This document shows positions 1 through 5,359 of a stretch of 8,180 bases of DNA, in pieces; position 1 is the first letter of the stretch; each line of letters begins with the position of its first letter. A program made the position numbers and the translations under genes. The notes beneath the pieces were generated by a model that saw only the letters and a program-made list of their open reading frames with translations, was not told where the DNA came from and ran no database searches. The stretch is from assembly GCA_018899795.1 (NCBI GenBank), contig JAHIHJ010000167.1, forward strand, positions 1 through 8,180, read 5' to 3'. Origin of the DNA: Methanobacteriota archaeon (GTDB lineage Archaea; Halobacteriota; Methanosarcinia; Methanosarcinales; Methanoperedenaceae).

Positions 1-1
1 C

Positions 2-661
2 CTCGCTGCGGCAGGCGTGGGGACGCTGGGCATCATGGACGATGATACCGTTGACCTGAGCAACCTTCAGCGGCAGGTAATTCACGGCGGCAATGTTGGA
101 AAGCATAAGGTGGAATCGGCAAAGCAATTCGTGAACAGCCTAAATCCTGATGTACATGTAAATACATACATTGAGCGGTTGAATGCTAATAATGTAGAGG
201 ATATTTTCGGAGAATATGATATTGTTGTGGACTGCTCTGATAACTTTGCCACAAGATATCTCATTAATGATGCATGCGTGCTCCTTAACAAACCGCTTTC
301 TCACGGCAGCATCTACAGGTTCGAGGGACAGGTCACCACGATAATACCACACAAGGGGCCGTGCTACCGCTGCCTGTTCGAACATGCGCCCCCGCCGGGT
401 ATGATGCCAAGCTGCCAGGAAGCAGGGGTTCTTGGCGTGCTGCCAGGCATAATCGGCGTCATCCAGGCGACCGAGGTAGTGAAATATCTGCTCGGGATAG
501 GCGAGCTCCTGGTGGGCAGGCTTATTTATTATGATGCGCTCAACATGAGCTTTGAAGAGATCAAGATGCGATGGAACAAAGAATGCCCTGTATGCGGTGA
601 AAAGCCAAAGATAACATCTATACAGGAAGAGATATACGCAGAATCATGCAGGATCTGGTGA
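2..661 (+). CDS. moeB: MoeB/ThiF/HesA-family E1-like adenylyltransferase, 5' truncated
   Basis: The reading frame is open to the window edge, and the first codons already read as family sequence (LAAAGVGTLGI), so the true start and the glycine-rich ATP loop lie upstream. Counting from the GTG at 17 as residue 1, I see DDDTVDLSNLQRQ (8-20, the Asp/Asn/Arg nucleotide-binding block), DCSDN (72-76, the Mg-ATP aspartate region), a zinc pair CYRC (116-119) matched by CPVC (190-193), and C133 in PSCQEAGV, which aligns with the crossover-loop cysteine of MoeB-like proteins. The family adenylates the C-terminal Gly-Gly of small sulfur carriers (MoaD, ThiS) for thiocarboxylation. There is no C-terminal rhodanese domain, since the protein ends about 20 residues after CPVC. 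It overlaps or abuts the TusA gene, so sulfur transfer to or from TusA is a fair inference. Family call is secure; MoeB versus a dedicated partner-specific E1 is not resolved. Confidence 0.9.
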   Translation, partial: LAAAGVGTLGIMDDDTVDLSNLQRQVIHGGNVGKHKVESAKQFVNSLNPDVHVNTYIERLNANNVEDIFGEYDIVVDCSDNFATRYLINDACVLLNKPLSHGSIYRFEGQVTTIIPHKGPCYRCLFEHAPPPGMMPSCQEAGVLGVLPGIIGVIQATEVVKYLLGIGELLVGRLIYYDALNMSFEEIKMRWNKECPVCGEKPKITSIQEEIYAESCRIW

Positions 662-663
662 AC

Positions 664-888
664 ATGACAACCGAACTTGATCTGAGGGGCGAGGTATGCC
701 CTTACACTTTCGTGAAGACGAAACTCAAACTCGAAGAGATCGAAAGCGGCGAGGAACTTATTGTGACCTTCGACCATGCCCCGGCTGTGGAGAACGTGCC
801 GCGAAGCCTGAAGAATGAGGGGCATAAGATAATGGGAATTGAGCAGAAGGGCGACCATCTCTGGAAAGTGAGGATACGCAAAGCATGA
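664..888 (+). CDS. TusA/SirA-family sulfur carrier protein with CPYT motif
   Basis: A 74-residue protein with the TusA opening DLRGEVCP (residues 6-13) and the single conserved cysteine C12 that carries persulfide in TusA. The usual CPxP motif reads CPYT here, so the second proline is lost. The rest (VKTKLKLEEIESGEELIV, then a VENVPRSL segment and an EGHKI strand) fits the two-layer TusA fold and length (about 75-80 residues). I chose the ATG at 664 because family members start a few residues before DLRG; an in-frame ATG at 646 would overlap the upstream gene by 16 bases. GGTGA at 657-661 could help initiation, though it sits only 2 bases before 664. The stop overlaps the next start (ATGA). 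Role inferred: passes sulfane sulfur between the E1-like protein and the DsrE-fold proteins downstream. Confidence 0.88.
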   Translation: MTTELDLRGEVCPYTFVKTKLKLEEIESGEELIVTFDHAPAVENVPRSLKNEGHKIMGIEQKGDHLWKVRIRKA

Positions 889-1187
889 AGCTCGGGATAC
901 TTTTGACCTCAAGCCCTGAGAATGAGAATACGAATACGGTTATTTCATTATGCAGTGCTGCGCGCGAGCAGGGTCATGAAGTGTCTGTTTTTTTGATGTA
1001 CGACGGTGTGTATAACGTTCATAATAAAGAGTTCGCGGCGCTCGCTGATAAAGGTGTGAGCATCGCACTGTGCGCGATGAACGCTGAGCAGCGAAAAGTC
1101 GGGAAGGTGGAAGGGATACTGTTCGGCAGCCAGTACGACCATGCCTGCATCGCAGGCGATGTGGACAGGTTCATTTCTTTCGGGTGA
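885..1187 (+). CDS. DsrE/TusD-like sulfur relay protein
   Basis: A 100-residue DsrE-fold protein. It has an N-terminal strand KLGILLTSSP, a helix ending in EQGHEV, the strand VFLMYDGVY (35-43), and a cysteine C63 in the segment SIALCAMNA. That is the position of the persulfide-carrying cysteine in DsrE/TusD (strand ending in a Cys, followed by a helix). A second cysteine, C88, lies near the C-terminal helix GDVDRFISFG. The start codon overlaps the TusA stop (ATGA), which implies translational coupling. DsrE/TusD proteins accept sulfur from or donate it to TusA, normally within a DsrEFH or TusBCD heterohexamer; the two following genes could supply the other two subunits. Among the three, this is the best candidate for the catalytic subunit. 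Length is slightly below the usual 115-130. Confidence 0.82.
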   Translation: MKLGILLTSSPENENTNTVISLCSAAREQGHEVSVFLMYDGVYNVHNKEFAALADKGVSIALCAMNAEQRKVGKVEGILFGSQYDHACIAGDVDRFISFG

Positions 1188-1190
1188 GCT

Positions 1191-1535
1191 ATGAAAAAGA
1201 TAACCGTGATTGTGCGGAACCTTCCGATGAACACGCGCAGGAACGCTGAGGCGCTTCGAATGAGCGTGGGACTGACGCTGTGCGGGGATAAGGTCACCGT
1301 GGTCTTTATGGACGACGGCGTGTATTCAACGGCTCCAGCGAAGCCTGAACTGATAGGCCCCTCATCGACAAAAAAGGATTTTGAGGTTTTTGCGATGCTG
1401 AAATGCACACTGCTCGCTGATAAACCGTCGCTTGAAAAAAGGGCGATCAAGAACCCTGTTCCGAACGTGAAGATCGCAGAGCGGGATGAGATAGTGAGAA
1501 TGATTACTGAATCTGATATCGTGATACCATTTTAA
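1191..1535 (+). CDS. DsrF/TusC-like DsrE-fold protein
   Basis: A 114-residue protein of the DsrE/F-like fold. It starts with the strand KKITVIVRNLP, has a long helix NAEALRMSVGLTL, then VVFMDDGVY (37-45) in the same place as the motif in the preceding gene. The segment LLADKPSLEKRAI (74-86) resembles the D-x-x-S-L-x-x-R-G region of TusC/DsrF. Cysteines are C31 and C72; C72 lies in the strand just before the TusC-like segment and could be reactive, but TusC/DsrF subunits usually act structurally. The start is 3 bases after the previous stop and is preceded by GGGTGA, a good ribosome site that overlaps that stop. Inferred to be the second subunit of a DsrEFH-like complex. Family membership is firm; the exact subunit equivalence rests on order and weak motifs. 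Confidence 0.75.
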   Translation: MKKITVIVRNLPMNTRRNAEALRMSVGLTLCGDKVTVVFMDDGVYSTAPAKPELIGPSSTKKDFEVFAMLKCTLLADKPSLEKRAIKNPVPNVKIAERDEIVRMITESDIVIPF

Positions 1536-1537
1536 TT

Positions 1538-1783
1538 ATGAAGATACTGCATATTATCCGAAACCCGAATGATACAACGCCCATCGAGATCGCGAAAGCG
1601 CAGGGGAGGGAGCATGATGTAACTATCCTCCTGATGCATGATGCGGTGTATATGGATCCTGGAATGAAGACTTATGCGTGCAGGGATGATGCAGGGGCGA
1701 GAGGGGTTACGACGCATGAATGTGTGGGGTATGACAGGATAGTTAAGATGATCTTTGAGTGCGACAGGGTAGTGTCATGGTAG
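1538..1783 (+). CDS. DsrH/TusB-like small DsrE-fold protein
   Basis: An 81-residue protein beginning MKILHIIRNP, typical of TusB/DsrH (which open with an M-x-x-L-H-I-V type strand), followed by VTILLMHDAVYMD (28-40), which repeats the M-x-D-x-V-Y motif of the two upstream proteins. The segment YACRDDAGARGV (46-57) resembles the D-x-x-A-R-G region of TusB. Cysteines C48, C62 and C75 are present; C62 lies in THECVGYDRIV and C75 in the C-terminal FECDRVVSW. It begins 2 bases after the previous stop without a clear ribosome site, so translational coupling is likely. At 81 residues it is shorter than TusB (about 95). It is probably the third subunit of a DsrEFH-like complex. Sequence support alone is modest; the operon position strengthens it. 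Confidence 0.7.
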   Translation: MKILHIIRNPNDTTPIEIAKAQGREHDVTILLMHDAVYMDPGMKTYACRDDAGARGVTTHECVGYDRIVKMIFECDRVVSW

Positions 1784-1792
1784 GATGGAACT

Positions 1793-1852
1793 ATGAAGCC
1801 AGAGGTTTCGGCATATGCACAAAAGCTATTTGAGAAAACAGGTCGTTCTTGA
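1793..1852 (+). other. 19-codon micro-ORF in the only large gap of the operon
   Basis: The 81-base gap between the DsrH-like gene and the iron-sulfur flavoprotein contains ATG at 1793 running to TGA at 1850-1852, encoding MKPEVSAYAQKLFEKTGRS. GGATG lies just upstream (1783-1787). The peptide is charged and could form one amphipathic helix. It could be a coupling peptide that keeps ribosomes on the message across the gap, a remnant of a lost gene's N-terminus, or chance. Nothing in the sequence decides between these. Confidence 0.2.
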
Positions 1853-1864
1853 TCATGTGAAAAA

Positions 1865-2488
1865 ATGGGTGAAGAAAACTTAAAGCTATTTGGTATCTCC
1901 GGCAGCCCCAGAAAAGCCTCAACAGATTACATAGTTCAGGAGGCGCTCCGCCATGCTGGAGAGATGTATTCCGCACAAACCGAATATTTCTCTGCAATGG
2001 GGAAAAAGATTAACTTCTGCATCCACTGTGACTACTGCATAAAGAACAAAAATGGATGCATTCACAAAGACGATATGCAGTTCGTCTATGAAAAACTCAA
2101 ATGGGCGGACGCCATTATTATCGGCACACCTGTGTATCAGGGCATGATGAGCGCCCAGACAAAAGCGATAATGGACCGCTGCAGGGCTATCGCAGTGCAG
2201 TATCCGCACTTTATCAGGAACAAACCCGGCGCAGCCCTCGCAGTAGGAGGCGACCGCATCGGAGGGCAGGAGCCGTCCATTCAGGCGATACTTAACTTTT
2301 ACATAATAAACGAAGCCATTCCAGTAGGTGGCGGCTCGTTCGGGGCGAACCTTGGCGGCGCGTTCTGGTCAAAGGACATGGGAGCCGATGGCGCAAAAGA
2401 CGATGAGGAAGGGTTGAAAAGCCTGCGCAAGACGGTGGATAGATTGATGAAAACGACTATACTGCTTAAAAAGAATGATCCGATCTAA
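1865..2488 (+). CDS. Iron-sulfur flavoprotein (Isf family, FMN + [4Fe-4S])
   Basis: A 207-residue NADPH-dependent FMN-reductase-like flavodoxin-fold protein. GISGSPRKAST (10-20) is the FMN phosphate loop. Cysteines 52, 55, 58 and 65 form CX2CX2CX6C, the compact cluster motif of archaeal iron-sulfur flavoproteins, which hold one [4Fe-4S]. GTPVYQGMMS (87-96) and GGDRIGGQE (128-136) are the flavin-contact loops. Length fits the family (about 190-210). Isf proteins take electrons from ferredoxin and pass them via FMN, with roles proposed in electron transfer or reduction of O2/peroxide. It directly precedes an AfpA-type gene; the equivalent pairing is known to me from Archaeoglobus, where AfpA accepts ferredoxin electrons. 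ATG 1865 is the only sensible start, since an in-frame stop lies at 1850-1852; the ribosome site (GTGA) is weak. Its electron acceptor here is unknown. Confidence 0.88.
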   Translation: MGEENLKLFGISGSPRKASTDYIVQEALRHAGEMYSAQTEYFSAMGKKINFCIHCDYCIKNKNGCIHKDDMQFVYEKLKWADAIIIGTPVYQGMMSAQTKAIMDRCRAIAVQYPHFIRNKPGAALAVGGDRIGGQEPSIQAILNFYIINEAIPVGGGSFGANLGGAFWSKDMGADGAKDDEEGLKSLRKTVDRLMKTTILLKKNDPI

Positions 2489-2489
2489 C

Positions 2490-3047
2490 ATGACTCTAAA
2501 GATCGCGTGGGGAATCACAGGCTGCGGCGACTACCTCAAGGAAAGCCTTGAGATTATGAAAGAACTCACGAAAGAACATGATCTTGATGTAAAGGTCTAT
2601 CTCTCGCAGGCAGGGGAGATGGTGGTAAAATGGTACAAACTTTTTAAGGAGCTAAAAACGAGTTTCCCCAGGACATACAGTGAAAAATCCCCAAACATCC
2701 CTTTCCTGGTTGGAGACCTGCAGCTTGGTAAATACGATTTCCTCCTCATAATGCCTTCCACGTCCAACACGGTAGGAAAGATAGCAGCAGGAATATCAGA
2801 TACCATCCTCTCAAATGCTGCGGCTCAGGCTATGAAAGCGAAAATTCCCGTCTACATATTCCCGGCAGACCAGAAACGGGGGGATATCATAACTGACCTG
2901 CCAAACGGAAAGAAACTCACGCTAACGATGAGGGATGTGGATATCGATGCCGTGGATAAACTGAGGAAAATGCCTCATATAACTGTTATGGGGCATCCGG
3001 ACGAATTGCGGGATATCATAAAAAAGCACAAAGAGTTCAAAAAATAG
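2490..3047 (+). CDS. afpA: AfpA-type archaeoflavoprotein (FMN-binding, flavoprotein/DmrB superfamily)
   Basis: A 185-residue protein. The N-terminal KIAWGITGCGD (4-14) is the hallmark opening of archaeal AfpA, followed by VKVYLSQAGEMVV (35-47). The central PSTSNTVGKIAAGISD (89-104) and NAAAQAM (109-115) form the FMN site of the flavoprotein superfamily, and a short strand IPVYIFPADQ (119-128) follows. No ferredoxin-type cysteines are present, so it is not the DmrX kind with fused clusters. AfpA from Archaeoglobus is an FMN dimer reduced by ferredoxin that hands electrons to partner redox proteins. I prefer ATG 2490 (TAACATG, directly after the Isf stop) over an in-frame ATG at 2475 that adds MIRSN and overlaps Isf, because family members begin just before the WGITG segment. 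Alternative: a DmrB-like dihydropterin reductase. It is the last gene of the string. Confidence 0.85.
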   Translation: MTLKIAWGITGCGDYLKESLEIMKELTKEHDLDVKVYLSQAGEMVVKWYKLFKELKTSFPRTYSEKSPNIPFLVGDLQLGKYDFLLIMPSTSNTVGKIAAGISDTILSNAAAQAMKAKIPVYIFPADQKRGDIITDLPNGKKLTLTMRDVDIDAVDKLRKMPHITVMGHPDELRDIIKKHKEFKK

Positions 3048-3067
3048 AGATGAGCTTGCGCCCGGAA

Positions 3068-3301
3068 CTAAAATTTAGCGCCCGTCAGGGTTTTTGTCTC
3101 TGTCACTCCCTTGATAGCCCGCACCTTCTTGACGACAATATCACTTAAGCTCTCATAATCAGGCGCCTGGATCTTCGCGATCAGGTCATAATCCCCGAAG
3201 AGAGGGTATAACTCCTGGATCTCATCCCATTTTATCATGTTATCAAAGACCTTTTTTTCCATCCCTGGAGCTACATTTATTAACACAAAACCGACTGCCA
3301 T
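3068..3301 (-). CDS. Stand-alone Lrp/AsnC-type ligand-binding (RAM) domain protein
   Basis: 77 residues covering just the RAM (alpha-beta sandwich) domain of Lrp/AsnC regulators. AVGFVLINVAPGMEKKV (2-18) is the first strand and helix, ELYPLFGDYDLIAKI (31-45) holds the conserved G-x-Y-D-L turn that binds amino-acid effectors, and VRAIKGVTETKTL (60-72) gives the last helix-strand. There is no helix-turn-helix, so it cannot bind DNA as Lrp does. Such stand-alone RAM proteins form rings and may sense amino acids or pair with full-length Lrp proteins. Start ATG 3301 has a strong ribosome site AGGTGA (3313-3308) 6 bases upstream. It converges with the flavoprotein gene (20 bases apart) and is divergent from purB. 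Target or ligand is not visible from sequence. Confidence 0.88.
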   Translation of the reverse strand: MAVGFVLINVAPGMEKKVFDNMIKWDEIQELYPLFGDYDLIAKIQAPDYESLSDIVVKKVRAIKGVTETKTLTGAKF

Positions 3302-3307
3302 TTATTT

Positions 3308-3313
3308 TCACCT
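3308..3313 (-). promoter_or_regulatory. Strong ribosome binding site of the RAM gene
   Basis: AGGTGA on the - strand, 6 bases before the ATG at 3301. It is the best Shine-Dalgarno match in the window and fixes this start. Confidence 0.7.
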
Positions 3314-3333
3314 GATCTGACTACATACTGAAG

Positions 3334-3350
3334 GAATATAATGTTTTCTC
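3334..3350 (-). promoter_or_regulatory. Candidate archaeal promoter (BRE + TATA) of the RAM gene
   Basis: On the - strand the sequence reads GAGAAAACATTATATTC: a purine/A-rich BRE followed by the TATA-like ATTATATT. A transcript starting about 25 bases downstream would begin near 3313-3315, just at the AGGTGA ribosome site, giving a leader of roughly 12-14 bases. Confidence 0.5.
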
Positions 3351-3386
3351 ATTGAAGGGTCCCGAATGTTTTCTTATCGATAGTTT

Positions 3387-3393
3387 CTTTAAA
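3387..3393 (+). promoter_or_regulatory. Candidate TATA box for purB (possibly leaderless)
   Basis: CTTTAAA lies about 27 bases before the purB ATG at 3417. No ribosome site is visible between it and the ATG (GTACCCAC immediately upstream), so the message may start at or next to the ATG. It shares the 115-base divergent region with the RAM gene promoter. Confidence 0.4.
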
Positions 3394-3416
3394 CCAGACC
3401 GCCAATAAGTACCCAC

Positions 3417-4754
3417 ATGGCAATCCATCCTATTGAATACCGCTATGGACACAGTGAAATGAAATCCGTCTGGAGCGAAGAGACCCGCCTTGTTAAAATG
3501 CTAGCTGTTGAAGCAGCCCTGGCTAAAGCCGAGGTCTCATCAGGCTATATCCCGAAAGGAGTTGACGATAAAATAGCCTGTGCCGCAGAAAAAGTAAGAC
3601 TTGAACGTGTAAAGGATATAGAGGATGAGATACACCACGACGTAATGGCAGTGGTGCTTGCGCTCTCTGAACAGTCGAATGATGCGGGAAAATGGGTGCA
3701 TTTCGGGGCCACATCGAACGATATCCTGGATACTGCCACTGCGCTTCAGATAAAAGATGCTATCCAGATATTAAGGAAAGAAACTGCAAAATTACGATCA
3801 GTACTGGTGGATACAGCTCTGTCGCACAAGAATACAGTATGCGCAGGGCGCACCCACGGGCAGATAGGCGTTCCCACAACGTACGGCTTGCGCTTTGCGA
3901 TATGGGCTTCCGAGATCGACAGGCACATGGAGCGCCTTGACCAGCTCACGCCGCGCGCCACGGTAGGCAAGATGAGCGGCGCTGTCGGGACACAGGCAGC
4001 GTTCGGCAAAAAGGGCATCGAGATACAGAAAAAGACGATGGAAGCACTGGGCATAGAGCCTGCTGATGTCTCGAACCAGATAATCCAGAGGGACAGGCAT
4101 GCCGAGTTCGTAATGTGGATGGCGAACACGGTCACAACACTTGACAAAATATGCGTTGAGATAAGAAGCCTGGCAAGAAGTGAAATAGCAGAGGTGGAAG
4201 AGAGTTTTGGGAAGAAACAGGTGGGCTCATCCACGATGCCGCACAAACGCAACCCCATAAAATCGGAGCAGGTATGCGGTCTTGCCAGGATCGTGAGAGC
4301 GATGGTGGAACCGGAACTGCTCAATAACACGCTGTGGGACGAACGCGACCTTACCAATTCATCATGCGAGCGGATAGTGTTCCCTGAGTCCTGCGTGCTC
4401 ACTGACCATGTGATAAGGCTTACAACGACCATTATCCAGAACCTGCGCATCTACCCTGAGAACATAAAGAAGAACCTGGCGCTCCTCAACGGTCTGAACA
4501 TGGGCGAAGCCGTTATGATAGAACTCACCAAGAAAGGCGTGGGAAGGCAGGAGGCACATGAGATCGTGCGGCAGTCTGCCATGACCGCGCGCGAGACAGG
4601 TGGGCAAATGAAAGACGCGCTGCTTGGCAATGAAACTGTATCAAAATATTTGAGCGAGGATGAGATCACAGGGATAATGGACCCGGAAAAATATATAGGC
4701 ACAGCGGTAGAACAGGTGGAATCCCTTGCAGCAAAATTGAAAAAACGAAAATAA
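3417..4754 (+). CDS. purB: Adenylosuccinate lyase
   Basis: 445 residues, a normal length for PurB (430-460). Fumarase/aspartase superfamily signature SSTMPHKRNP at 271-280 holds the catalytic serine loop. GRTHGQ (144-149) holds the second catalytic histidine (H147). IHHDVMA (72-78) carries the other conserved His, and HFGATSNDILD (95-105) the substrate-binding TSND. It splits SAICAR to AICAR and adenylosuccinate to AMP, releasing fumarate, in purine synthesis in the cytosol. ATG 3417 gives the typical AIHPIEYRY opening; there is no ribosome site, but a TATA-like box lies at the distance expected of a leaderless message. It is followed after 12 bases by the GNAT gene, so the two are probably one transcript. 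Divergent from the RAM protein gene. No missing key residue is seen. Confidence 0.97.
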   Translation: MAIHPIEYRYGHSEMKSVWSEETRLVKMLAVEAALAKAEVSSGYIPKGVDDKIACAAEKVRLERVKDIEDEIHHDVMAVVLALSEQSNDAGKWVHFGATSNDILDTATALQIKDAIQILRKETAKLRSVLVDTALSHKNTVCAGRTHGQIGVPTTYGLRFAIWASEIDRHMERLDQLTPRATVGKMSGAVGTQAAFGKKGIEIQKKTMEALGIEPADVSNQIIQRDRHAEFVMWMANTVTTLDKICVEIRSLARSEIAEVEESFGKKQVGSSTMPHKRNPIKSEQVCGLARIVRAMVEPELLNNTLWDERDLTNSSCERIVFPESCVLTDHVIRLTTTIIQNLRIYPENIKKNLALLNGLNMGEAVMIELTKKGVGRQEAHEIVRQSAMTARETGGQMKDALLGNETVSKYLSEDEITGIMDPEKYIGTAVEQVESLAAKLKKRK

Positions 4755-4766
4755 GAGGAAAAATAT

Positions 4767-5219
4767 TTGTTAAGAAAAGCAACGATCAAAGATGTCGAAA
4801 AGATGTGGAAGCTCATAAACAGTTATGCTGATAAGCGCATGATGCTTCCCAGGTCACTGAGTGAACTGTATGAGAACCTGAGAGACTTTTTTGTTGTCAT
4901 TGAAGATGATAAAATGGTAGGCTGCGGCGCGCTCCATATAACATGGGAGGACTATGGAGAGGTACTCTCACTGGCGGTCGAGCCTGCTCTTACAAGGAAG
5001 GGGATAGGTTCGCAAATCTTGATAGCATGCGAAGAGGAAGCCATGACTCTTGGATTGAACAAACTCATCACACTTACCTATATTCCAGAGTTCTTTGAGA
5101 AACACGGTTTTGTAAGGGTAAAAAAGAGCACGCTACCCCACAAGATATGGAGCATGTGCATCAAATGCCCCAAGTTCCCTGATTGCGATGAGATACCACT
5201 TGTTAAGAAGATAATTTAA
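4767..5219 (+). CDS. GNAT N-acetyltransferase, short ArgA (N-acetylglutamate synthase)-like
   Basis: A 150-residue GNAT protein. LRKATIKDVEKMWKLIN (2-18) is strand 1/helix 1, LPRSLSELYENLRDFFV (27-43) is characteristic of the short ArgA-like group, VGCGALHITWEDYGEV (51-66) covers strands 3-4, LAVEPALTRKGIGSQIL (69-85) holds the acetyl-CoA loop R-K-G-I-G, and TYIPEFFEKHGF (104-115) is the conserved end motif. The C-terminus has CX2CX5C (C131, C134, C140), also usual in archaeal members; a metal or disulfide role is possible. The likely reaction is acetyl-CoA + glutamate to N-acetylglutamate, the first step of arginine synthesis, which suits argH nearby, but other acceptors cannot be excluded. 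The start is TTG 4767, with GAGG at 4755-4758, 8 bases upstream; no other start preserves strand 1. Likely cotranscribed with purB. Confidence 0.85.
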   Translation: MLRKATIKDVEKMWKLINSYADKRMMLPRSLSELYENLRDFFVVIEDDKMVGCGALHITWEDYGEVLSLAVEPALTRKGIGSQILIACEEEAMTLGLNKLITLTYIPEFFEKHGFVRVKKSTLPHKIWSMCIKCPKFPDCDEIPLVKKII

Positions 5220-5359
5220 AACCCCGCCCCCCAGCTATTAACCCCATCCCCCTTCTGCAGATAAAAATCCCATCAACGCGGAGAAGCCCACGACCGGGAA
5301 CAGGAGATGCTAAATTTTACGCTTCATTTCGTGTTATTTCGAAGGCAGTCGAATATTTC
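5220..5359. other. Convergent intergenic region, C-rich
   Basis: 140 bases between the converging acetyltransferase and PIN toxin genes. It opens with C-tracts on the + strand (5222-5232 and 5242-5252) and contains a small hairpin TTCGA/TCGAA (5338-5342 with 5349-5353) just past the toxin stop. There is no credible coding region. No clear U-run terminator is visible for the + strand gene. Confidence 0.4.

Noticed and set aside
646..663. Earlier ATG (646) as the start of the TusA-like protein
   Set aside because: It would add six residues and overlap the upstream gene by 16 bases without a well-placed ribosome site; family members start near 664.
1822..1892. AAAGCTATTTG occurs at 1822-1832 and 1882-1892, 60 bases apart
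   Set aside because: Eleven bases within AT-rich sequence; both encode KLF by chance in the micro-ORF and the flavoprotein. Too short to claim a duplication or attachment site.
3746..4450. Long open frame (234 codons) antisense to purB
   Set aside because: It lies wholly inside a clear purB with intact catalytic motifs; its serine/arginine-rich translation is what an antisense shadow gives, and it matches no family I know.
5338..5353. Hairpin TTCGA-AGGCAG-TCGAA after the toxin stop as a terminator
   Set aside because: Only five base pairs with no clear T-run following on the - strand; not strong enough to call.
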